Assembly: GCA_036405235.1 (NCBI GenBank) | Contig: DASWYA010000001.1 | Coordinates: 806,001-870,000, forward strand | Direction: 5' to 3' | DNA from: JASLCR01 sp036405235 | GTDB taxonomy: Bacteria; Patescibacteriota; Saccharimonadia; Saccharimonadales; Saccharimonadaceae | DNA: 64,000 bases | Shown here: positions 16,524 to 24,689 of the stretch, in pieces | Layout of the letters: the number at the start of each line of letters is the position of its first letter | How positions within the stretch are numbered: position 1 is the stretch's first letter | The notes under the pieces: model-generated | Databases searched by the model: none | What the model saw: the letters and a program-made list of their open reading frames with translations, nothing else | What the model was told of the DNA's origin: nothing | Position numbers and translations under genes: made by a program

Positions 16524-17759
16524 ATGAGACCAGAAGATCACGATACCAGTCAAAATTTACCTCAGCCGCAGACTCCCAACGATGCGCACCCATTCATTGC
16601 GCCACAGCTCGATGACGGTTCAGCGAATAAGAACTCTCTTCGCTGGTGGTATATTCGACGGATTACCGTGTTGCTTGTCATCATCTCTGTGTTCGTAGGG
16701 AGTGGTGTTGGGATTTACCGTTCTATCAACGGTTCGGGTGGCGAGAATGAACCAGTCGTCTCGAAAACTGATGAGCAGAAGCTCTATGATGGGGATGGCT
16801 CCGACATAGTAGATACTAAAGATCCTACGCGAGAATTTCTTTGTCCAGATGACGACTATGTGCTTTCCGAAATTGATGAGTCTGTTTGTGAAAGAAACTC
16901 GCCGGAGAAAAGAGATCTGATAAAAAGCTATTCCTGCCCATCGGGATACACGACATTTAACAGTGATAAGGATACAAAATGTGAAAAATCCATGGGTGGA
17001 CGTACGCTCACGACTGCTGCCTCGAAATCATATGTGTGTCCGTCAGGCTATACCAGAGCAGGAACTCAGTGTACCCAGACTAGTACCCGTGCGGCGAGCG
17101 TAGCTAAAACATGTTCGTCGGGTTACACGCTATCAGGATCTGGTTCGTCAGCTCGTTGTAGCAAGACAACTACTTCGTCGGGTGCGGTGCAGTCTAGCTG
17201 CGCAAGTGGCTATGTAAAGTCGGGTACCGGTGCGAAAGCTGTGTGTAGGCGAACGGTAAAGCCAAACTCGAAAGGAAAATGTCCGAGCGGCTACAAAAAG
17301 GTGAGTAAGACCAAGTGCGTCAGGACTGTTGCCGCAGCCTTATCCTGTCAGAGTGGCTATATAAAATCCGGTAGCGGTACAAGTACAAAATGCACCAAGT
17401 ATACGACTACTTACGTGTCTCCATCTCTGAGCTATAGTTGTAGCTCGGGCTATACTCGATCTGGCACTGCCTGCTCCAAGACTGTAAAACGAGCTGCCTC
17501 TGTTAATTACTCATGCCCTGGTGGTTATGGTCGCAGTAACAGTACGTGTATACGCTATGAGAATGGTTCAGTCCAGACCGCGAAGCCTATCGTAAAGTCA
17601 AGCTGCCCTAAAGACTACGAGATGACTGTTGAAAAGACGGCGTGCCAAAAAACGGCAAAAGAAACGGTCGAAGCGGAAGTAATTTTACATTGTGAGGATG
17701 ATTGGGAACTTCTGAAAGATGACAAGATTGGGTCAAAGTGTGTCGTGCGTAAAGACTAA
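16524..17759 (+). CDS. Membrane-anchored Cys-pair repeat protein
   Basis: 411 residues: ~40-residue Pro/Gln-rich cytoplasmic head, one membrane segment (about 43-66), then a Ser/Thr/Lys-rich outer region with eleven Cys pairs. Most units read C-x-SGY then 6-11 residues then C (examples CPSGYTRAGTQC, CSSGYTRSGTAC). The two cysteines of a unit are 11-16 residues apart, which suggests one disulfide per unit in a stalk-like array. No known domain was recognised; some resemblance to EGF-like or antistasin-like repeats is superficial. In a window whose other proteins tend to lose cysteines, 22 in one protein is notable. Surface structural or adhesive role is inferred. Confidence 0.75.
   Translation: MRPEDHDTSQNLPQPQTPNDAHPFIAPQLDDGSANKNSLRWWYIRRITVLLVIISVFVGSGVGIYRSINGSGGENEPVVSKTDEQKLYDGDGSDIVDTKDPTREFLCPDDDYVLSEIDESVCERNSPEKRDLIKSYSCPSGYTTFNSDKDTKCEKSMGGRTLTTAASKSYVCPSGYTRAGTQCTQTSTRAASVAKTCSSGYTLSGSGSSARCSKTTTSSGAVQSSCASGYVKSGTGAKAVCRRTVKPNSKGKCPSGYKKVSKTKCVRTVAAALSCQSGYIKSGSGTSTKCTKYTTTYVSPSLSYSCSSGYTRSGTACSKTVKRAASVNYSCPGGYGRSNSTCIRYENGSVQTAKPIVKSSCPKDYEMTVEKTACQKTAKETVEAEVILHCEDDWELLKDDKIGSKCVVRKD
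16842..17741 (+). repeat. Eleven degenerate Cys-pair protein repeats
   Basis: In-frame coding repeats of roughly 25-30 residues, each with a CxxGY-type start and a closing Cys. The first and last two units are diverged (CPDDDY, CPKDYE, CEDDWE), the central ones well kept. Confidence 0.75.
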
Positions 17760-17785
17760 TCCTTGAAGTTCGAACATCATAATGT

Positions 17786-17815
17786 TTGACTTCTGAAAAA
17801 TCCTTATGCTATAAT
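17786..17815 (+). promoter_or_regulatory. TTGACT / extended TATAAT promoter
   Basis: TTGACT (17786-17791), 18-nt spacer ending TGC, TATAAT (17810-17815). The leader is about 34 nt, and AGGAATC precedes the ATG. Confidence 0.85.
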
Positions 17816-17855
17816 TTAGCCAAACTCTTTAAACATAAACAAATAGGAATCCCTA

Positions 17856-19634
17856 ATGAACGACGGCCAAAGTGCTAAGCAACAAATCGTTGAAAGTATA
17901 AAGCAGAATTCGAATATTCTGGTAACAGTCAGTACAGATCCGTCTGTCGACGAGCTTTCTGCGGCACTTGGTTTGACGGTAATGCTCAATAACCTCAAAA
18001 AGCACACTACTGCCGTGGTGAGCGGAGCGGTACCGCCGGCAATTACATTTCTCGATCCAGAAAAGACCTTTGAAAGTACCGTCGATAGCCTGCGTGACTT
18101 TATCATTGCGCTTGATAAAGAGAAAGCTGACCATCTTCGCTACAAGGTAGAAGGTGATGTTGTAAAGATATTTATCACACCATATAGGACAACTATCAGC
18201 GAGAGCGACCTTGATTTTAGTCAGGGCGATTACAATGTTGAGCTAGTTCTAGCGCTTGGTGTAAAGAGCCAAGAGCACCTCGACAAGGCGCTTGAGGCGC
18301 ATGGGCGTATATTACATGATGCGACTGTCGCGACTATTGCTTGTGAGGGCGGTGCTAGTCAGCTGGGAAGTATTGACTGGTACGATGCGGGTGCGAGCAG
18401 TATCAGCGAAATGCTTGTGAGTCTCTCTGAAGCGCTAAAAGCTGACAAGCCAGTGCTCGATGAGCAAATTTCTACGGCGTTTTTGACTGGTATTGTGGCA
18501 GCGACTGATCGCTTTAGCAACGAGAAGACGAGCTCAAAAGTCATGACTATGGCTGCTCAACTCATGGCTGCCGGAGCCAATCAGCAACTCATTGCAGCTA
18601 AGCTTGAGGAAGCGCACGAGATTACGAGTGATGCTCCTGTAGAAGAGAATAAGGATGGTACGACTGATCTTGCTGAGGATACCTCAAGTAAGGTGAGTAA
18701 GAAGCCTGCAAAAAAGACTAAAAAAGAATCTGAAGCTCCTAAAGAAGAGTCGGCAGCCGATGGATCGCTTGCAATTTCTCACGAAAAAGAGGGAACGATC
18801 GATGAAGTAGCTAGGCAGACTGCTGAGGAAAACCAGAGTGAAGCGGCAGAAAAAGCCGAGGAAGCCTTGGCGGGTCAGCTAAGTACGGCAGCGCCGGTAG
18901 CTGCTTCAAATTTGCCAACACTTGATGATATCCAGAAGGATATTGCTGCTGAAAGTAGTGCTCCAGCGCCTCAGCCACCAGCTCAATCTCTAGCAGAGCT
19001 CGAGATGCCTGCGTATGAGCCAACACTTGGTGGTACCCTCAACGCAACAGCAGAACAAGCTGCTGAAGACAAGCGAAAAGAAGAAGAGGGCGATCGCAAT
19101 AAAATGATTTTGTCTCATTCTGCACCTATGGCCGACAACAATGTCCCTTCGTTCCCAGCGCCGCCTTTTAATGCCGCTTCTATGCCTGAACCCGACGAAC
19201 CTGGTACGCCTTTGTTGCCATCAAGCGCTCCTGTCTCAGATATTGGTGCGCCGGTGATGCCACCACCATTTCCTCCTATCGATCCGGCACCTGCTCCTCA
19301 GCAGCCAACGCTTGCGGAGATTGATGCGGAAAATCGAGCTGCTACACATAGTGATGCTCTAGCAGACGTGCATGCAGCGTTTGGTGCTCCACCAGCTCCG
19401 GTGAGTTCAATGCCTTCTTCAGATGGTGGTCTTCCTCCACTTCCTGACTTTACGACGCTTCCACCACCGCCAGTTCCTTCGGCGCCAATGCCATCTATGG
19501 GCGGATCATTGCCAAGCTTGCCACCGCAGCCTGCACAGCTCGGCCAGACGCTTGGTGATCTACCACCAGCGCCTATACCGGCACCTCCAACTCCGGCGGA
19601 TCCAAATCAGTTCAAGATCCCAGGTCAAAACTAG
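17856..19634 (+). CDS. Degenerate DHH-family (NrnA-like) protein with proline-rich tail
   Basis: 592 residues. Residues 1-260 follow the DHH/NrnA fold: STDPSVDELSAALGL in place of the HxNPDxDAxGS motif, and TIACEGGASQLGSIDWYDAGASS where the family has the DHH motif followed by a similar YDxxASS stretch. The metal-binding His and Asp residues are largely replaced, so catalysis on nucleic-acid or cyclic dinucleotide substrates looks lost. Residues ~265-370 are Lys/Glu-rich and residues ~370-592 are Pro/Ala-rich and probably unstructured. A scaffolding or binding role is inferred. Strong promoter upstream; a terminator lies inside the convergent deacetylase gene. Confidence 0.7.
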   Translation: MNDGQSAKQQIVESIKQNSNILVTVSTDPSVDELSAALGLTVMLNNLKKHTTAVVSGAVPPAITFLDPEKTFESTVDSLRDFIIALDKEKADHLRYKVEGDVVKIFITPYRTTISESDLDFSQGDYNVELVLALGVKSQEHLDKALEAHGRILHDATVATIACEGGASQLGSIDWYDAGASSISEMLVSLSEALKADKPVLDEQISTAFLTGIVAATDRFSNEKTSSKVMTMAAQLMAAGANQQLIAAKLEEAHEITSDAPVEENKDGTTDLAEDTSSKVSKKPAKKTKKESEAPKEESAADGSLAISHEKEGTIDEVARQTAEENQSEAAEKAEEALAGQLSTAAPVAASNLPTLDDIQKDIAAESSAPAPQPPAQSLAELEMPAYEPTLGGTLNATAEQAAEDKRKEEEGDRNKMILSHSAPMADNNVPSFPAPPFNAASMPEPDEPGTPLLPSSAPVSDIGAPVMPPPFPPIDPAPAPQQPTLAEIDAENRAATHSDALADVHAAFGAPPAPVSSMPSSDGGLPPLPDFTTLPPPPVPSAPMPSMGGSLPSLPPQPAQLGQTLGDLPPAPIPAPPTPADPNQFKIPGQN

Positions 19635-20299
19635 CGTTCAACGTGAAAACATTCCACAGACAGGCGCTCTTTACCGAGCGCTTTTCTATTTGCACCGTCT
19701 TCACGTTGTGATACGTGCGCGTCAATCATACGATGAACATTTGGCAAATACTTCGATACATCAACTTTATGAGTGACATAGGTGTCTTCGCGTGCGCGAG
19801 GTTCATAGTAAGCAGTCTCTTCTAGTGGTGCCTGAGAGCTGTCGAGGCAAAAATACCAGATTTGCTTGGTTGGAAATTCTTGTGCAACACAAGTTGTAAG
19901 TGTTGAAGCAGCAATATGATCGCGGTGGCCAGTCAGACCATGTGGTTCAAATGTCATGAATGATAACTCTATCTGTTCATTGTATCGGTCCACTACCTCG
20001 GCAACTATCTCATCCACCTTTTCATCAAGCTCGTCAGGATCAACCCGTTCAAGCGTGCCATCTGGGTAGTGCAGTGCATGGGTGGACGTAGCGCCAAGAA
20101 TATCCGCTGATGCTTGCCACTCGACGAGTCGTACCTTGCCAAGATCGGCTGTATTGTCAGGATTTGTCCCAGCTTCGCCATCTGTCAGTAGGATAAGATG
20201 AATGTCATAGCCTTCGTCTTTCAGTTTTAAGAGTGTCCCGGCAGGACCAAATGCTTCATCATCTGGATGGGCGAAAATTGCGAAGAGAATCTTCTTCAT
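19631..20299 (-). CDS. PIG-L/LmbE-family deacetylase
   Basis: 222 residues from the ATG at 20299. The hallmark zinc motif AHPDDE is in IFAIFAHPDDEAFGPAG-like context near the N-terminus, with HGLTGHRDHIAAS supplying the later His ligand. The family deacetylates N-acetylglucosamine-type sugars (GlcNAc-PI, mycothiol and bacillithiol precursors) or related amides. Start chosen because TATACT (complement of 20306-20311) ends 6 nt before it and the 12 upstream codons lie in the promoter. Shares a CTAG stop tetranucleotide with the convergent gene. Confidence 0.9.
   Translation of the reverse strand: MKKILFAIFAHPDDEAFGPAGTLLKLKDEGYDIHLILLTDGEAGTNPDNTADLGKVRLVEWQASADILGATSTHALHYPDGTLERVDPDELDEKVDEIVAEVVDRYNEQIELSFMTFEPHGLTGHRDHIAASTLTTCVAQEFPTKQIWYFCLDSSQAPLEETAYYEPRAREDTYVTHKVDVSKYLPNVHRMIDAHVSQREDGANRKALGKERLSVECFHVER
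19664..19687 (+). terminator. Terminator for the DHH-like gene, inside the PIG-L coding region
   Basis: GCGCTC (19664-19669), loop TTTACC, GAGCGC (19676-19681), then TTTTCT. It sits about 30 nt after the plus-strand stop, within the 3' coding end of the minus-strand gene. Confidence 0.7.
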
Positions 20300-20328
20300 A
20301 TATTCAGTATAGCTCACCTCTGTAATTA

Positions 20329-20357
20329 TTGACAAAATAAAATACTTATGCTAGAGT
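20329..20357 (+). promoter_or_regulatory. TTGACA-type promoter
   Basis: TTGACA (20329-20334), 17-nt spacer ending TGC, TAGAGT (20352-20357). Leader about 36 nt with AAAAAGGA before the start at 20401. Confidence 0.8.
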
Positions 20358-20400
20358 TAACACAGAAATTAATAAAAAACAAAAAAGGATTTAGTAACTA

Positions 20401-20685
20401 ATGAGTGAAATACCAAGAGTCCATCCAGTTGTAGAAGACCAAGTCCAAACAGAGGGTGAGGATATTGGCCGTTTTAAAGACACCGATGTGACACGAGACA
20501 TTGCTAGCTCTATGAACTATAGTTTGGACAGAGGTATGTCTTGGGATGTTATTGATCGTAGCGCTACTGAAGCTACTGTAGAAGGCTTGGCAGACGCTGC
20601 TTTAGAGAATCCTGCTCAGGTAGAGCATGACTATCATGTGTTGCAGGATGAAGCAAAGCGGATAGCGGCAGAGGCTCACAAGTAA
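20401..20685 (+). CDS. Small acidic protein of unknown function
   Basis: 94 residues, soluble, acidic and predicted helical, no cysteines, no recognised domain. It has its own well-formed promoter and an AAGGA ribosome-binding site, which argues for a real, probably well-expressed gene. truB follows 28 nt later with a separate -10 box. Confidence 0.6.
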   Translation: MSEIPRVHPVVEDQVQTEGEDIGRFKDTDVTRDIASSMNYSLDRGMSWDVIDRSATEATVEGLADAALENPAQVEHDYHVLQDEAKRIAAEAHK

Positions 20686-20713
20686 CTTATTTTCGCTGCT
20701 ACAATAGAATCCA

Positions 20714-21391
20714 ATGCAGTTTGATCTCTCGAAAGCTCAAGACGGTATTTTACTTGTTGACAAGCCAGTTGGCTGGACGAGCTTTGATGTGGTGGCAAAG
20801 ATTCGCGGGCAGATCAGGCGAGAATACCAGGAGAACGGAATAAAGCCGACGAAGCGGCAGCTAAAAGTCGGACATGCTGGTACGCTTGATCCGTTTGCGA
20901 CTGGACTTCTTGTTGTTCTGCTTGGTGATGCGACAAAAAAAGCTGATGAGTTCCTGAAGCTTGATAAAGTGTACGAAGCGACAATTCGCCTTGGTCAGAC
21001 GAGTACGACGGGCGACCCTGAGGGTGAATTAACGGATGTATCTGGCCATATGCCAACAAGTGAAGAAGTAGAAGCTGCCCTCAGACAATTTACTGGTGAG
21101 ATTACCCAAATTCCACCAAAGTTTAGTGCTATCAAGGTGAATGGACAGCGTGCTTACAAGCTCGCACACCAGGGGAAAGATGTTGAAATTCCGCCGCGTA
21201 AAGTAACGATCCATTCAATTGAATTGCTTGACTACACGTATCCAGAAATAAAAATCCGAACACACGTGGGTAGTGGTACATATATTCGCACGCTAGCAGA
21301 AGACATAGGTGGCATATTGAAAACAGGAGCATATTGTGAGGAGCTACGTAGAACAGTTGTCGGCGATTGGTCGCTTATTGATTTTTCTTAG
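20714..21391 (+). CDS. truB: tRNA pseudouridine-55 synthase TruB
   Basis: Makes pseudouridine 55 in the T-loop of tRNAs. 225 residues. Motif GILLVDKPVGWTSFDVV opens the protein; the catalytic Asp59 lies in GHAGTLDPFATG; RQFTGEITQIPPKFSAIKVNG and GSGTYIRTLAEDIG follow. It ends right after the catalytic domain, so the C-terminal PUA-type domain of E. coli TruB is missing. A TGC-extended TACAAT box (20700-20705) ends 8 nt before the ATG, predicting a leaderless or nearly leaderless mRNA. Confidence 0.96.
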   Translation: MQFDLSKAQDGILLVDKPVGWTSFDVVAKIRGQIRREYQENGIKPTKRQLKVGHAGTLDPFATGLLVVLLGDATKKADEFLKLDKVYEATIRLGQTSTTGDPEGELTDVSGHMPTSEEVEAALRQFTGEITQIPPKFSAIKVNGQRAYKLAHQGKDVEIPPRKVTIHSIELLDYTYPEIKIRTHVGSGTYIRTLAEDIGGILKTGAYCEELRRTVVGDWSLIDFS

Positions 21392-21412
21392 TAATTATGC
21401 TATAATTAAAGT

Positions 21413-22114
21413 ATGATAGAACTTGATTCTGTAGATTTCAGAGATCGTCCACCTCACGAGGCACTTGAGGCGATTATTGCTCGCGACAGGGAAGAACTTG
21501 AAGCGTTGGCTCATCCCGGTCAGCCCCTGACGGCTGAGTGGCTAGGAGAGATGAATCCTGCTCTGGTTCCTATTGCGCGGCAAGCAGAAGCTGCTGGAAT
21601 AGGTTGGCCTGACGGAGCATCAGCTGTGATGGTACCAAATACATCACCGATCTTGAGTTATCAAGGAGAAGATGCGGATAAGGCCTTTGCTACGGCTATC
21701 ATCAGCGATCGGTCTCAAGCATTTAATAATTTTCCGCAGCTCATAAGTGCAAGGCCAGAAATACCAGCACCAGACGAAGCCTTTACGGACTATATGTTGC
21801 GAAATCCGCACTTTGCGTACGCATCAAAGCCATATCTCTATCGTGCATATATGCTGAAACCTGAGTTCATGACCGCACTGCGAGAGTCGGTGGGAGAGTC
21901 TGGCATGACTCACTGGAACGACAGAATACTACAGGCACTTTTTAATCCTGAATTTAATCGTGAAGATGTAGTACTCCTTACGGGTTCACGTATTGCATAC
22001 ACACTCCTTGCTAATCTTATGAGACAAGATGACACTCAGAGACAGTACGGATGGCTGGGGATGTCGGAGACAGATACTCTTATCGAAGATGCTGCTACGG
22101 AGCTTTGGAGCTAG
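21413..22114 (+). CDS. Unknown soluble protein
   Basis: 233 residues, acidic, no signal or membrane segment, no recognised family. Some general style (helical, ending with a short Trp motif) recalls the tandem pair at 6289-8158, but no alignment could be defended. A textbook extended -10 (TGC-TATAAT, 21401-21406) ends 6 nt before the ATG and no Shine-Dalgarno sequence exists, so the mRNA should be leaderless. rpsO starts 47 nt downstream with its own promoter. Confidence 0.65.
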   Translation: MIELDSVDFRDRPPHEALEAIIARDREELEALAHPGQPLTAEWLGEMNPALVPIARQAEAAGIGWPDGASAVMVPNTSPILSYQGEDADKAFATAIISDRSQAFNNFPQLISARPEIPAPDEAFTDYMLRNPHFAYASKPYLYRAYMLKPEFMTALRESVGESGMTHWNDRILQALFNPEFNREDVVLLTGSRIAYTLLANLMRQDDTQRQYGWLGMSETDTLIEDAATELWS

Positions 22115-22161
22115 ACTACGGTAGTTGTCAATTCGTCCCACATCTGGTACAATTTATATCT

Positions 22162-22428
22162 ATGATTACTAAAGATAATAAAGCAAAGGCAATTGCTTTG
22201 ACTCAGGTCAGCAAGAACGATGTCGGAAGCCCACAGGCTCAGGTGTCAGTTTTGACGGCTCGTATCAAAGAGGTGACTGAACATCTCAAGGCCAACAAGC
22301 ACGACCACATGGCTCGTCGCGGTCTGATTCAGATGGTAGGAAGGCGCAAGCGACTTCTAAAATACCTAGAGAACAAAGACTTTGAAGCGTACAAAGCAGT
22401 TGTTGCGAAATTAGGCCTCCGCAAGTAG
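22162..22428 (+). CDS. rpsO: 30S ribosomal protein S15
   Basis: 88 residues, full length. Start at ATG 22162 gives the normal S15 N-terminus, and a TACAAT box (22148-22153) with TGG before it ends 8 nt upstream. S15 signatures seen are GSPQAQVSVLTARIKEVTEHL and MARRGLIQMVGRRKRLLKYL. It binds the central domain of 16S rRNA. In many bacteria rpsO is next to pnp; here they are 5 kb apart. Followed by a strong terminator. Confidence 0.96.
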   Translation: MITKDNKAKAIALTQVSKNDVGSPQAQVSVLTARIKEVTEHLKANKHDHMARRGLIQMVGRRKRLLKYLENKDFEAYKAVVAKLGLRK

Positions 22429-22444
22429 GGAAGCCCGAGCTGGA

Positions 22445-22472
22445 AAGCCTCGACTAAGTTCGGGGCTTTTTT
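22445..22472 (+). terminator. Rho-independent terminator after rpsO
   Basis: 9-bp stem with one G-T pair, AAGCCTCGA (22445-22453) with TCGGGGCTT (22460-22468), followed by a run of T. Confidence 0.9.
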
Positions 22473-22496
22473 GTTTAGGAAGCTAAGGAGTATACT

Positions 22497-23402
22497 ATGA
22501 ACATGATTATTGAAGCTTCTCGGGTAGTAAAGAAGTTTGGCGATTTCACGGCGATTCGTGAGATCAGTCTAGCTGTAAAAAAGGGTGAAATAGTTGGCTT
22601 TGTAGGTGCAAATGGTGCCGGAAAGACGACGACGATCAGTATGTTGCTTGGTTTCATCTCACCAAGTAGTGGAGAAGTGAAACTATTTGGCAAAGCTGCG
22701 CACGCTTCATCGCTTCATAAGTCCCACAAGAAGATTGGCTACGCAGCTGGAGATATGGAGCTTCCACCACGCCTTACAGGCAGACAGTATCTTAGCTTTG
22801 TGCTTAGCCAAAATGGGGGCAGTCATGAGGGTAGACACAAAGAGCTTGTGAAGCGATTCCAGCCGGTGCTCGACCGCAAGATAAAGCAACTCAGTCGTGG
22901 CAATAAGCAAAAGATTGCGCTTATCGCAGCATTTGTCACCGAGCCCGAGTTGGTGATTCTCGACGAGCCAACCAGCGGACTTGATCCGGTGATGCAAGAA
23001 GTTTTCCTCGATCTTGTCCGCGAGGAGCGCGAAAAGGGCACGACAGTCTTTATGTCGAGCCATTACTTGAATGAGGTAGCAGATGTATGTAGCCGGGTGA
23101 TCTTGATGCGTTCGGGAAAGATCATCGAAGATGTTTCATCAAAGGAGCTGCTGACTCGCAGTGGAAAAAATGTGCGAGTCGTTACTGGCTATAAGACAAC
23201 ACGACCACCTAAAGATGCTGAAGATACAGCAATTGAGACTGTAAACGCTCAAACAGTAATTACTTTTATTTTTAAAGGCGACCCGGGTGATTTACAGCGT
23301 TGGCTAGCAGGTGTCAAGCAACTCAGAGATGTAGAGGTCACGGAGTATAATCTTGAGGGTGCTTTTAAGTCAATGTATGTAGATGAGGAGAAGACGGTAT
23401 GA
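22497..23402 (+). CDS. ABC transporter ATP-binding protein
   Basis: 301 residues from ATG 22497; ATG 22503 is an alternative. Walker A is GANGAGKTT, Q-loop region GYAAGDMELPPRL, signature LSRGNKQK, Walker B LVILDEPTSGLD and switch His in MSSHYLNE. This is the ABC-2 drug or lipid exporter group (CcmA/DrrA-like) with a ~70-residue C-terminal regulatory tail. It pairs with the permease that overlaps its stop by 4 nt. AAGGAG sits 6 nt before 22497, but TATACT ends exactly 6 nt before 22503, so either an SD-led or a leaderless start is possible. Cargo unknown. Confidence 0.92.
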   Translation: MNMIIEASRVVKKFGDFTAIREISLAVKKGEIVGFVGANGAGKTTTISMLLGFISPSSGEVKLFGKAAHASSLHKSHKKIGYAAGDMELPPRLTGRQYLSFVLSQNGGSHEGRHKELVKRFQPVLDRKIKQLSRGNKQKIALIAAFVTEPELVILDEPTSGLDPVMQEVFLDLVREEREKGTTVFMSSHYLNEVADVCSRVILMRSGKIIEDVSSKELLTRSGKNVRVVTGYKTTRPPKDAEDTAIETVNAQTVITFIFKGDPGDLQRWLAGVKQLRDVEVTEYNLEGAFKSMYVDEEKTV

Positions 23403-24199
23403 TGCGCTCGGTATATTTGAAGACGCTCTATGAAAAGCGCTGGTTTTTACTTGGCTGGACGCTCGGGTTTACTGCACTGACAGTCCTCATGACAACCTTC
23501 TACCCAGCTATGCATATGGACGGTGCGCTTGATGCGCTAGTGAAAAACATGCCAAAGGCTTTTGAAGGCTTGATTGGGGACTTAGCGAATCTGAAAGATT
23601 TTCCATCATATATAGCTTCGCAACTTTTTGACATTCGTCTACCGCTCATTACTGGTATTATGGCGATTATTCTTGGGCTAGGACTCAGCACCAACGAAGA
23701 AGAGAGTGGCGAACTACGAAGTATTTTGGCGCTACCAATTAGTCGCACAAAACTTCTTCTCGAGAAATGGCTGGCACTATGTACGATTATGCTTGTCAGC
23801 TCGATTGGGTTTGTGATTGGTATCTATGGAGTGGCTCCATTTATCGATGGTGCATCAATTGATTTCGTCGATACACTACTGCCGCTTGTAGCAATGACAT
23901 GGCTCCTCATGGTGGTATTTGGAACGATCACATTTGCGGCTGGTATGGCATTTGGTAAAAAAGGTATCGCCAATGCTGTTGGTATTTTGGTCATTATCGG
24001 TAGCTTTATATTGAGTACGTTTGGTCAAGCTGTTGATTGGCTTGAACCATTTGAGAAGGTTTCATTGCTGCACTACTTCCCAGCAGTCGAGATCTCAAAG
24101 GGTGAAGGTGAGTGGACTGATGTAATCGTACTTAGCTCTATAGTGGTTGTAACACTCCTCGGAGCTTGGCTCTCGTTCCGTAGACGCGATATAGCGTAG
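23399..24199 (+). CDS. ABC-2 type transporter permease
   Basis: 266 residues with about six membrane segments (around residues 18-35, 80-98, 120-145, 160-185, 190-210, 235-258), the usual ABC-2 layout. The ATGA overlap with the ATPase gene indicates a two-gene transporter, likely a (permease)2(ATPase)2 complex. Substrate cannot be predicted; antimicrobial peptide, lipid or drug export are typical for the family. Confidence 0.85.
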   Translation: MMRSVYLKTLYEKRWFLLGWTLGFTALTVLMTTFYPAMHMDGALDALVKNMPKAFEGLIGDLANLKDFPSYIASQLFDIRLPLITGIMAIILGLGLSTNEEESGELRSILALPISRTKLLLEKWLALCTIMLVSSIGFVIGIYGVAPFIDGASIDFVDTLLPLVAMTWLLMVVFGTITFAAGMAFGKKGIANAVGILVIIGSFILSTFGQAVDWLEPFEKVSLLHYFPAVEISKGEGEWTDVIVLSSIVVVTLLGAWLSFRRRDIA

Positions 24200-24209
24200 G
24201 TAGTTAAGA

Positions 24210-24689
24210 ATGAAAAATATTTCTCGAGATGAGCTGAGCGAGATACTTCGTGGCATGCGAATCTCAAGACGACTCGTGCGTGACCTACGGTTTGTGCCAG
24301 AAGAGATTTCGTATGTTAACCAGCGTGATTTCTTGGCTGTGTATACAAAGTCTGGCACTGAAGGGGTACTTTTGTATAAGGATATGACCAGGCCGTTTGA
24401 ACTAAAGAAGCGGATGCCGAATAGTTCTGGTCGAGTTGAGGCGGTTATTTGTGATATTTGTGCCACTTGGCAGCGCGGGACGAACTCAGCTATGCTTACT
24501 CTCTATAAGGATAAAAAGCACACCATTTCTCATCTTGTATGCGCTGATTTAGATTGTTCGCTTCATGTTCGTGATTTGACGGATGAAAGCAAACTGTCGA
24601 GGACGCAGTTGCGTGAACACCTTACTCCAGAGGCACGTATAGCACGACTAGAGGAGAGGCTTACAGAAATAATGAAGAATGTGGGCTAG
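24210..24689 (+). CDS. FBP-domain (FusB-like EF-G-binding) zinc protein
   Basis: 159 residues. The C-terminal half has the treble-clef signature of the FBP family: ICDICATWQRG, then HLVCADLDCSLHVRD, with four Cys placed to bind zinc. FusB/FBP proteins bind elongation factor G and free it from stalled ribosomes, which underlies fusidic-acid resistance in staphylococci; in other bacteria they are general translation-rescue factors. It starts 10 nt after the permease and may share its mRNA. Ends with a CTAG shared with the convergent gene. Confidence 0.8.
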   Translation: MKNISRDELSEILRGMRISRRLVRDLRFVPEEISYVNQRDFLAVYTKSGTEGVLLYKDMTRPFELKKRMPNSSGRVEAVICDICATWQRGTNSAMLTLYKDKKHTISHLVCADLDCSLHVRDLTDESKLSRTQLREHLTPEARIARLEERLTEIMKNVG

